Source: an uncultured Ruminococcus sp.
GTDB lineage: Bacteria; Bacillota; Clostridia; Oscillospirales; Ruminococcaceae
DNA length: 5,091 nucleotides
Direction: 5' to 3'
Assembly: GCA_900540005.1 (NCBI GenBank)
Contig: UQEM01000162.1
Location: 1 to 5,091 of the forward strand
This document shows positions 1-4,821 of this stretch, in pieces (the stretch's first letter is position 1; the number at the start of each line of letters is the position of its first letter). The position numbers and the translations under genes are program-made. The notes under the pieces were generated by a model. That model saw only the letters and a list, made by a program, of their open reading frames with translations, searched no databases and was not told the DNA's origin.

Positions 1-46
1 CTCTGCCTTTGGAATCCGCTAAAGGGTTATCAACCCTTTAGAATCC
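1..46. repeat. Tandem hairpin repeat-like sequence at window edge
   Basis: A perfect 10-bp inverted repeat lies at 19-28 (CTAAAGGGTT) and 32-41 (AACCCTTTAG) with a 3-nt loop. The word GAATCC occurs at 12-17, before the hairpin, and again at 41-46, overlapping its last base. The first seven-base half-arm, CCTTTGG (6-12), would pair with a CCAAAGG just outside the window, so this looks like the right part of two successive hairpins, each followed by AATCC. No T-tract follows, so it is not a classic terminator. Repeats of this hairpin-plus-AATCC style are, from memory, dispersed in Ruminococcaceae genomes. The hairpin is seen directly; the repeat-family status is inference. Confidence 0.5.
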
Positions 47-68
47 CATTATTAATTCATCAGTCTTT

Positions 69-97
69 GCTGCGCAGTAGTACTGTGCAGCTTTTTT
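69..97 (+). terminator. Rho-independent terminator of an upstream gene outside the window
   Basis: The stem GCTGCGCAG (69-77) pairs with CTGTGCAGC (83-91) over 9 bp with a single G-U wobble. The loop is 5 nt (TAGTA) and six T residues follow directly (92-97). This is a textbook intrinsic terminator on the plus strand. There is no matching T-run on the other side, so it is one-directional. It should end a transcript entering from the left and separate it from the two-component operon. Confidence 0.85.
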
Positions 98-124
98 GAC
101 TTTATCGCAATATTATGATACAAT
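96..124 (+). promoter_or_regulatory. Sigma-A-type promoter of the two-component operon
   Basis: The -35 box TTGACT (96-101) and -10 box TACAAT (119-124) are separated by exactly 17 bp. The -10 box is preceded by TGA (116-118), giving an extended -10 (TGN). Transcription would start near 131, leaving a leader of about 83 nt before the start codon at 214. The -35 box shares its first two bases with the T-tract of the upstream terminator. Confidence 0.8.
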
Positions 125-135
125 AGAACCTGCAC

Positions 136-152
136 CTTAAGATTTTTTTAAG
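136..152 (+). promoter_or_regulatory. Direct repeat resembling a CiaR/OmpR-family regulator binding site
   Basis: CTTAAG (136-141) and TTTAAG (147-152) form a head-to-tail direct repeat with an 11-bp period and a 5-bp AT-rich spacer. This fits the NTTAAG-N5-WTTAAG pattern described for CiaR of Streptococcus pneumoniae; 10-11 bp tandem half-sites are typical of dimers of OmpR-family regulators. The next gene encodes such a regulator, so autoregulation is the simplest reading. At roughly +6 to +22 of the 96-124 promoter it would act as a repressor site. If the weaker promoter at 163-191 is used, it lies upstream and could activate. The repeat is seen; the bound protein is inference. Confidence 0.55.
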
Positions 153-162
153 AAACTTCTCA

Positions 163-191
163 TCCGATTAATAAGATTTCCCATTTATAAT
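163..191 (+). promoter_or_regulatory. Possible second, activator-dependent promoter
   Basis: A perfect -10 hexamer TATAAT lies at 186-191, but the expected -35 position (163-168, TCCGAT) is far from consensus. The TTAAG direct repeat sits just upstream of that -35, where an OmpR-family activator often binds. The implied start near 198 would leave only about 16 nt before the ATG, with the Shine-Dalgarno almost at the 5' end. The AT-rich hexamer may be chance. Confidence 0.25.
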
Positions 192-200
192 AAAAATCAA

Positions 201-209
201 GGGAGGTGA
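201..209 (+). promoter_or_regulatory. Ribosome binding site of the response regulator
   Basis: GGGAGGTGA is almost perfectly complementary to the 16S rRNA 3' end and lies 4 nt before the ATG at 214. It fixes that codon as the start. Confidence 0.85.
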
Positions 210-213
210 AAAT

Positions 214-936
214 ATGGAAAACGCATCTATTCTCGTGGTCGATGACGACCACGACATTGTAAACGCTATCGCAATGCTCCTCGAAAAAGAGGGCTACCAC
301 ATACTCAGGGCTTACAACGGGATCGAGGCGATAGATACCATTATTTCAAACGATGTCCAGCTCATCATCATTGATGTCATGATGCCGAAGCTTGACGGAC
401 TTTCCGCAATGATGCGTATCCGCGACAAAAAGAATATCCCGATAATCGTGCTTTCGGCGAAATCCGAGGACAGTGACAAAATTCTCGGACTTTCAATGGG
501 TGCAGACGACTATATCACAAAGCCGTACAATCCTGCCGAACTCGTCGCAAGAGTTAAGGCAAGTCTGCGCAGATATCTGTCACTCGGCTCTGCCGACACG
601 ATAAGAAAGGGAGATTCCATAGAGATCGGCGGACTGCTTCTTGACAAGACCGCGCGCCAGCTCCTTGTTGACGGAGAGCCTGCAAAGCTTACTGCTACGG
701 AATACAAAATAATCGAGCTTCTGATGGAGAACGCGGGCAGAGTTTTTTCCGCTGACGAGATATACTCCCGAGTATGGAACGAGGACGCTTATTCAGTCGA
801 AAACACGGTTATGGTACATATTCGCCACATACGCGAAAAGATAGAGATAAACCCGAAAGAACCGCGATATCTCAAGGTAGTATGGGGAATCGGCTACAAA
901 ATCGAAAAAATTACTGCGAACAAACACAGGGGATGA
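214..936 (+). CDS. OmpR/PhoB-family DNA-binding response regulator
   Basis: This 240-aa protein is the output half of the two-component pair with the kinase that follows; it is a cytoplasmic transcription factor activated by phosphorylation. The receiver domain spans about residues 4-118: acidic pocket Asp10/Asp11, phosphoacceptor Asp54 in IIIDVMMP, conserved Ser81, and Lys103 in the KP turn. Residues about 135-232 form a winged-helix DNA-binding domain, with a probable recognition helix around 197-211 (NTVMVHIRHIREKIE) and the family's typical ending VWGIGYKIE. Length and layout are normal, and every key residue is present. It has its own strong Shine-Dalgarno (201-209), and the kinase start follows its stop by 4 bp. 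A CiaR-like direct repeat in its leader suggests autoregulation. It resembles the VanR/CiaR/PhoP group of Gram-positive regulators, but I cannot assign a specific orthologue or regulon. Confidence 0.95.
   Translation: MENASILVVDDDHDIVNAIAMLLEKEGYHILRAYNGIEAIDTIISNDVQLIIIDVMMPKLDGLSAMMRIRDKKNIPIIVLSAKSEDSDKILGLSMGADDYITKPYNPAELVARVKASLRRYLSLGSADTIRKGDSIEIGGLLLDKTARQLLVDGEPAKLTATEYKIIELLMENAGRVFSADEIYSRVWNEDAYSVENTVMVHIRHIREKIEINPKEPRYLKVVWGIGYKIEKITANKHRG
928..933 (+). promoter_or_regulatory. Ribosome binding site of the kinase inside the end of the regulator gene
   Basis: AGGGGA lies 7 nt before the kinase ATG (941) and within the last codons of the regulator, whose TGA stop (934-936) follows immediately. 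Ribosomes finishing the regulator cross this site, so translation of the two is probably coupled. It supports 941 as the start. Confidence 0.7.
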
Positions 937-940
937 TATT

Positions 941-3403
941 ATGAGAAAAAAATGGATGAGAGTTACGGCTCTGCTCACCGCGAGCGCGCTCGTTGGCGTA
1001 TGCGGCTACAGAATAGCCAATATGTGCCTTGATGACAGCGAGTTTTTCTACGGCAGCGTATACGCAGACGATGATGAACTATATCAGAACATGATCGATA
1101 CGCGAAAACTCGGCTCTGAATTATGGACTGTCGGAATGATGTACCTGCGGAATCTCGATGAAAACGGCAAACTTACCGGAACAAGCGATTTCATTAAGAA
1201 CACACGGCTGGAAATGCAGCGTCTGGGTCTGATGAACGAAAAAGGACAGATCACAATAGATGATTTCGGCAAATTCGAGTATCGCGTTTCGTGGGAGGAT
1301 AACGAGATATCCAACACCGAAAAAACAGACAAGGAATTTGAAAAAAAATATACGACTTCTTTCCAGAGTTCCACGGAAGAACCTGCCGAATATATGTACG
1401 GATATGCCGCGATCGACGAAAACGAGGCATATGATACCAACTATGGCGCAACTATCTACAAATTCTACGGCGGTATGGGGCACTTACGCTCGGTCGTGTA
1501 CGATTTTGACACAGAAGGTCTCCCCCACTGGTACATTGATGACGCAAAATACTACTACAGAACTGACGGAACTACACTCGTTCCCGACAACTTCGTTTCC
1601 GATTACGGTATCAGGTACAATGTTCACGAGGAATACTATGACGACGGCTCGGTCTATACTGTCTGGGAGGACGAGGACGGCTCACGTCACATGGAGCAAA
1701 TAACGGATAGTGTAGAAGAACCATACGGTACGACCGTCAGCGGACAGGCTGTTGAAACGACAGTATCTTCAACAACAACAGTTCCAACGACAACTACAAC
1801 GGTCGATATCTACAATTACGACTCGGTTACGGAAAACAACAAGAAATTCAACGCTTTTGCCATTGATACCTATCCTCTGAAAATTTACATCACACCGAAT
1901 CAGAGCATTATCAATGAACTGGCTGCCCAAACCACAGAGAAAGAAGCGAGAAACAAAGAAATTTCCAAAAATATGATCGAAACGCTACCGTTTGCTGCCG
2001 CTGCTGCCATACTTATCCTGTATTTGCTTTGGGCAGGCGGCTACGACAACGACAAAAAGCGCTATGTCATGGGAGATTTTGACCACTGTTTCGCAGAAGT
2101 ACCGATTGCGGCAATGTGCATTTCTGGCACACTGATACCCACCATATTCCTGAGTGACATATTCCCGAATATTAAGAGCGCATTTGAGTACTCATACAAC
2201 AGCACAGCAGGAGTGCCTATTGTAATAGGTATTTCATATGCTCTGCTCGCAGCACTGTTCATCGGCATGACAAACAGCATCATGGTAAGGCTTAAATGCA
2301 AAAGTTTTCTCAGAACCTGTCTATGCGTAAAAATCATAAAATGGGTATGGCGCAAGATCAAGGCAATCCTCCGCTGGATAAAAAAGGCTTTTGCAGTACG
2401 ACATAAGGTGCATGAATTACGTCAGCAGGCGCACCACGATGTGCTCTCAAGAAAGTTCATTTTCCGTACTATCGCGACTATCTTGCTCACAATACTCTCT
2501 CTCGTAATGGGCGGAATGACCGTTGTATTTGCTCCTCTGATAATCGCAGCATTTGCCATTCTCACGCTTAGAGATCTCAGGGCATACACCGAACTTAGCA
2601 AGCACATCACGGCTCTCAGCGAAGGTGATTACACAAAGCACGAAGTTCCCGAGACTTCTCTGATCTACACTCAGACTGAAAAACTTAACAACATTTCGGC
2701 AGGTATGCAAAACTCGGTTGACAAACAGGTCAAGGCGGAGCGCATGAAAATCGACCTCGTGACAAATGTTTCACACGACCTCAAAACTCCGCTCACCTCG
2801 ATAATCAGTTACATTGATCTGCTTGCACAGGAAGATCTCGACCCTGCCTCAAAGGATCTCGTGAACGTTATCCAACAAAAGGCAGAACGTCTGAAAATTA
2901 TGGTCTCAGATGTATTTGATCTCGCCAAGGCTACAAGCCGAACTGACGTAACGCTTGAAGATATTGACGAGGTGATCCTCGTGGGACAGGTACTCGGAGA
3001 CATGGAAGATAAAATTTCCGCATATGGCAAGGAAATACGCACCGATATACAGGCAAAGGACGCTCCCATAAAAGCGGACGGCAAAAAGCTCTACCGCGTA
3101 TTGCAGAATCTCATTGACAATGCGCTGAAATACTCGCTCGAAGGCACAAGAATATGGCTCACACTCCGCAAGGAAAGCGGATATGCGGTTCTTACGGTAA
3201 GGAACACAGCCTCCTACGAGATGAAGTTCTCAGCGGACGAGATAACTGAGAGATTCGTCCGCGGCGATGAGGCAAGAACCTCTGAGGGCAGCGGTCTCGG
3301 ACTTTCGATCGCACGAAGTTTCACAGAGGCTTGCGGCGGAGAGTTCCGAGTAAGCATAGAGGGGGACGTTTTCTCGGCAGAAGTTAAAATGCCTCTAAAC
3401 TGA
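941..3403 (+). CDS. Large multi-membrane-segment sensor histidine kinase
   Basis: This 820-aa kinase is the sensor partner of the preceding regulator. An N-terminal membrane anchor (about 8-29) leads to an extracytoplasmic region (about 30-346) that is acidic, rich in Tyr and Asp, and matches no sensor fold I recognise. It ends with a Thr-rich linker (273-287) and a short region before the second membrane segment (about 347-366). Further hydrophobic segments lie at about 386-407, 424-447 and 506-545, the last long enough for two passes, giving probably six. Between them, residues 450-489 are strikingly basic with three Trp and no acidic residue. A HAMP-like segment (about 546-595) precedes HisKA with His612 in NVSHDLKTPLTS. 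The ATPase domain shows the N box (NLIDNALKYS, 723-732), F box (ERFVRGD, 770-776) and G2 box (GSGLGLSIA, 783-791). The usual DxGxG G1 box is replaced by VRNTAS (753-758), as I recall from a Firmicutes kinase subfamily. Ligand and specific name are unknown. Confidence 0.92.
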   Translation: MRKKWMRVTALLTASALVGVCGYRIANMCLDDSEFFYGSVYADDDELYQNMIDTRKLGSELWTVGMMYLRNLDENGKLTGTSDFIKNTRLEMQRLGLMNEKGQITIDDFGKFEYRVSWEDNEISNTEKTDKEFEKKYTTSFQSSTEEPAEYMYGYAAIDENEAYDTNYGATIYKFYGGMGHLRSVVYDFDTEGLPHWYIDDAKYYYRTDGTTLVPDNFVSDYGIRYNVHEEYYDDGSVYTVWEDEDGSRHMEQITDSVEEPYGTTVSGQAVETTVSSTTTVPTTTTTVDIYNYDSVTENNKKFNAFAIDTYPLKIYITPNQSIINELAAQTTEKEARNKEISKNMIETLPFAAAAAILILYLLWAGGYDNDKKRYVMGDFDHCFAEVPIAAMCISGTLIPTIFLSDIFPNIKSAFEYSYNSTAGVPIVIGISYALLAALFIGMTNSIMVRLKCKSFLRTCLCVKIIKWVWRKIKAILRWIKKAFAVRHKVHELRQQAHHDVLSRKFIFRTIATILLTILSLVMGGMTVVFAPLIIAAFAILTLRDLRAYTELSKHITALSEGDYTKHEVPETSLIYTQTEKLNNISAGMQNSVDKQVKAERMKIDLVTNVSHDLKTPLTSIISYIDLLAQEDLDPASKDLVNVIQQKAERLKIMVSDVFDLAKATSRTDVTLEDIDEVILVGQVLGDMEDKISAYGKEIRTDIQAKDAPIKADGKKLYRVLQNLIDNALKYSLEGTRIWLTLRKESGYAVLTVRNTASYEMKFSADEITERFVRGDEARTSEGSGLGLSIARSFTEACGGEFRVSIEGDVFSAEVKMPLN

Positions 3404-3423
3404 AATAAAACATATCCAAAACG

Positions 3424-3451
3424 AATGCCGCTCATAACAATGAGCGGCATT
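3424..3451. terminator. Bidirectional terminator between convergent genes
   Basis: AATGCCGCTCAT (3424-3435) and ATGAGCGGCATT (3440-3451) form a perfect 12-bp stem with a 4-nt loop (AACA). On the plus strand the stem ends in TTT and continues CTAATTGT, a weak U-tract. On the minus strand the stem end ATT is followed by CGTTTT. It lies 20 bp after the kinase stop and 20 bp beyond the stop of the convergent fliB-like gene, so it can end both transcripts. Confidence 0.85.
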
Positions 3452-3471
3452 TCTAATTGTAAAAACATACT

Positions 3472-4482
3472 TTATTTGGTAAAAAGTCCGGCTATGCGTG
3501 AAGTTGTAAAGATATCGTCAAAGTAAAAAGCGTCTGCGAGAGAATCAAGATTTTCCTCGCTGTACTCGACTTCCTTGGAGAAGTTTTTAGCGGTCTCTGC
3601 CATTTCTGTAAAGTCTCCGTCTCCACAAAACCACAGTCGTGCTATGAACCATGTACACACTGCCGCAAGCTTCATTCTGCCAAGAACGTCCCCGTCAAAA
3701 ACACTCTTCATGAAAAATCGGTAGACATAATAAACAGCTATCCTGCGCAGAAATTCCTGCTTTTCCGTGATAGATCCAAGCGGCATTTCAAGAAGTTTTG
3801 CACACCTTTCAATGTATGGTCTCCAGTCATCGTCTATAGGTTCGAGATCAGCAAAAAACTCCGTTATCGCGGCTGTATCTGGACACTGAGGTGTCGGCTG
3901 ATATTTTCCCCATTCCGGCAGCCAAATTTCTCCCCCACTGTCGAGAATCTCCTGCAATTCCTCGCAAAATCCGAGTGCAGTACGCATTGCCTCACTGAAC
4001 GGATCACTCATAAGGTGCGAGATAATCTGCTCTCTTGCCTCTGAAAGCAAAGGATAGAGCGTAGGAGTCTCCTCCTCCGGCTCGTCAATCACGCTCTCGG
4101 TGAGCGCGAAATCCTCTGTGAGTATGAGCTGTGCCGCTGCCTCACAGCATAGTCCGAGACCGCCCTCCTTTATCGCACCGAACCATTCGTAAAAGCGCGG
4201 ATGATCGCTGCATATCTGGCACAGGTGCTCCTCTCCGAGGGTGGTGTAAATATCGCAGAGATTACGCACGTTAAGAAACGGGCAGCGCTCATTTTCCCCA
4301 AGGACAAAACTGCCGCCGCTTATACAGTTGCGAAGTCTCTCGCCGAAAGCTCCGCCAACGCGCGAGTAGTAGTCGGCTGTGGTGCTGTCAATGTCGATCT
4401 CCCAGCCGATACAGCAACTATCCGAGCACTTGTCCGCGGTGCATTTGAATTTATCGTAGTATGTTGGTCTGCGGAATATCAT
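3472..4482 (-). CDS. fliB: FliB-like Cys-rich protein (flagellin lysine-N-methylase family)
   Basis: This 336-aa protein matches the FliB/YkgJ-like Cys-cluster family. The N-terminal third carries the diagnostic cysteines: Cys14, Cys19 and Cys23-Cys24 (CxxxxCxxxCC followed by IGWEIDI), Cys67 in CPFL, Cys76 in LCDIY, Cys88 and Cys91 in LCQICSDHPRFYEWF, and Cys112-Cys113 in GLCCE. The C-terminal part has the usual helical region (about 245-285) and FSKEVEYSEENLDSL (301-315), typical of the family. In Salmonella, FliB methylates flagellin lysines and is reported to use a [4Fe-4S] cluster; that activity is carried over by homology only. At 336 aa it is somewhat short for the family but has both conserved ends. 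The ATG at 4482 is preceded by GGGGGAT (minus strand) 7 nt upstream. It is transcribed alone, convergent with the kinase, from a promoter at 4579-4607. No flagellar gene is visible, so the real substrate may not be flagellin. Confidence 0.85.
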   Translation of the reverse strand: MIFRRPTYYDKFKCTADKCSDSCCIGWEIDIDSTTADYYSRVGGAFGERLRNCISGGSFVLGENERCPFLNVRNLCDIYTTLGEEHLCQICSDHPRFYEWFGAIKEGGLGLCCEAAAQLILTEDFALTESVIDEPEEETPTLYPLLSEAREQIISHLMSDPFSEAMRTALGFCEELQEILDSGGEIWLPEWGKYQPTPQCPDTAAITEFFADLEPIDDDWRPYIERCAKLLEMPLGSITEKQEFLRRIAVYYVYRFFMKSVFDGDVLGRMKLAAVCTWFIARLWFCGDGDFTEMAETAKNFSKEVEYSEENLDSLADAFYFDDIFTTSRIAGLFTK

Positions 4483-4510
4483 CTTAGATCCCCCGAATAA
4501 AAATGTTATC

Positions 4511-4579
4511 TTAGAGCGTGTTCACATATAAATGAAGTACACGTCTTTTCGTCAAGCATTTTATGTGAACACGCTCTAA
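4511..4579. mobile_element. 69-bp MITE-like inverted-repeat element
   Basis: TTAGAGCGTGTTCACATA (4511-4528) is repeated as a perfect 18-bp reverse complement at 4562-4579. Skipping T4529, the pairing continues for 5 bp more (AAATG 4530-4534 with CATTT 4557-4561), leaving a 22-nt centre. The outer TA dinucleotides (4512-4513 and 4577-4578) could be a TA target duplication flanking GAGCGTGTTCA ends, as in MITEs mobilised by IS630/Tc1-mariner or some IS5-group transposases. There is no coding capacity. There is no T-tract on the plus strand (AATTATAC follows), so a terminator is less likely. It may also be a long operator or an mRNA 5' stem. Mobility is inference from shape only. Confidence 0.5.
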
Positions 4580-4607
4580 TTATACAGCAAATGTGCGGAA
4601 TATTCAA
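4579..4607 (-). promoter_or_regulatory. Promoter of the fliB-like gene
   Basis: Read on the minus strand, -35 TTGAAT (4607-4602) and -10 TATAAT (4584-4579) are separated by exactly 17 bp. Transcription would begin near 4572, giving a leader of about 90 nt. The last base of the -10 is the outermost base of the inverted-repeat element, so the transcript starts inside the element's arm and its 5' end can fold into a long stem. Confidence 0.75.
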
Positions 4608-4697
4608 CCCCCTGCGGCAAAAAAGCACTTTTACGCAGAGACTTTTCGGGTATAAAAATGCAGTTTTTCTCTCCTTTTCAAGATCATATTTGTTAGG

Positions 4698-4719
4698 AGG
4701 GCATAACCGTTTTTGCCCT
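4698..4719. repeat. Small hairpin upstream of the scaffold-gene promoter
   Basis: AGGGCA (4698-4703) pairs with TGCCCT (4714-4719), with two further A-U pairs inside after one mismatch. No T-tract follows, and it lies upstream of the promoter at 4738, so it is outside that transcript. Its role is unknown; it may be a remnant or chance. Confidence 0.35.
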
Positions 4720-4727
4720 TAGATTTG

Positions 4728-4746
4728 CCGAATAGGGTTGATTCGG
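4728..4746. promoter_or_regulatory. Inverted repeat over the -35 box, possible operator
   Basis: CCGAAT (4728-4733) and ATTCGG (4741-4746) form a 6-bp inverted repeat with a 7-nt centre. The right half overlaps the -35 box TTGATT (4738-4743), where a bound repressor would block polymerase. It does not resemble the IscR-type site I know. It is short enough to be chance. Confidence 0.3.
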
Positions 4747-4766
4747 GTCGGAAAATGTTGTATAAT
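4738..4766 (+). promoter_or_regulatory. Promoter of the Fe-S scaffold-like gene
   Basis: The -35 box TTGATT (4738-4743) and consensus -10 TATAAT (4761-4766) are spaced by exactly 17 bp. Transcription would start near 4773, giving a leader of about 50 nt. The closeness to consensus suggests high expression unless repressed. Confidence 0.8.
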
Positions 4767-4781
4767 ATTTTTTGTATGCAA

Positions 4782-4798
4782 GGGCAGTTTCTCTGCCC
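4782..4798 (+). other. GC-rich hairpin in the 5' leader of the scaffold-like gene
   Basis: GGGCAG (4782-4787) pairs with CTGCCC (4793-4798) around a 5-nt loop (TTTCT). It starts about 9 nt from the predicted 5' end and finishes 8 nt before the Shine-Dalgarno, leaving that site free. It may stabilise the mRNA 5' end. It has no U-tract, so it is not a terminator. Confidence 0.45.
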
Positions 4799-4821
4799 GG
4801 AAACCGAAAGGAGTATTTACA

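Larger units (their letters stand above)
4483..4821. other. Divergent intergenic region with two promoters and an inverted-repeat element
   Basis: These 339 bp between the divergent fliB-like and scaffold genes contain no credible ORF. They hold the fliB-like leader with a MITE-like inverted repeat, a near-consensus promoter on each strand, and small hairpins. The middle (about 4608-4697) is rich in A and T runs. It has one long-range 5-bp pairing (CTGCG 4612-4616 with CGCAG 4634-4638), but nothing I can identify. Confidence 0.7.

Noticed and set aside
1260..1703. 147-codon plus-strand frame overlapping the kinase ectodomain
   Set aside because: It is out of frame within a real gene, has Thr/Arg-rich composition typical of shadow translation, and lacks a ribosome binding site.
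1750..1802. ACA/ACG-rich trinucleotide run as a phase-variable repeat
   Set aside because: The units are imperfect and simply encode the Thr-rich linker; a change of whole codons would not shift the frame.
4201..4500. 99-codon plus-strand frame inside the fliB-like gene
   Set aside because: It is antisense to a conserved Cys-rich coding region and has no credible Shine-Dalgarno; a shadow frame.
4481..4515. 8-bp direct repeat ATCTTAGA at 4481-4488 and 4508-4515 as a target-site duplication
   Set aside because: The two copies do not flank the inverted-repeat element; one lies at its left end and the other at the fliB-like start codon, so chance is more likely.
4527..4555. Minus-strand promoter inside the inverted-repeat element (TTGACG, 17 bp, TTTATA)
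   Set aside because: The -10 is poor, and a much better promoter lies just upstream at 4579-4607.
4511..4579. Inverted repeat as a Rho-independent terminator
   Set aside because: There is no T-tract on the plus side, and it lies in the 5' leader of the fliB-like gene and not after a gene end.
4659..4697. Tiny plus-strand ORF starting at an ATG near 4659 (about 12 codons)
   Set aside because: There is no Shine-Dalgarno, it is very short, and its composition is low complexity.
4695..4718. AGGAGG at 4695-4700 as the Shine-Dalgarno of a small gene
   Set aside because: No ATG or GTG follows at usable distance; the nearest TTG (4713) is too far away and lies upstream of the promoter, in a frame without recognisable product.
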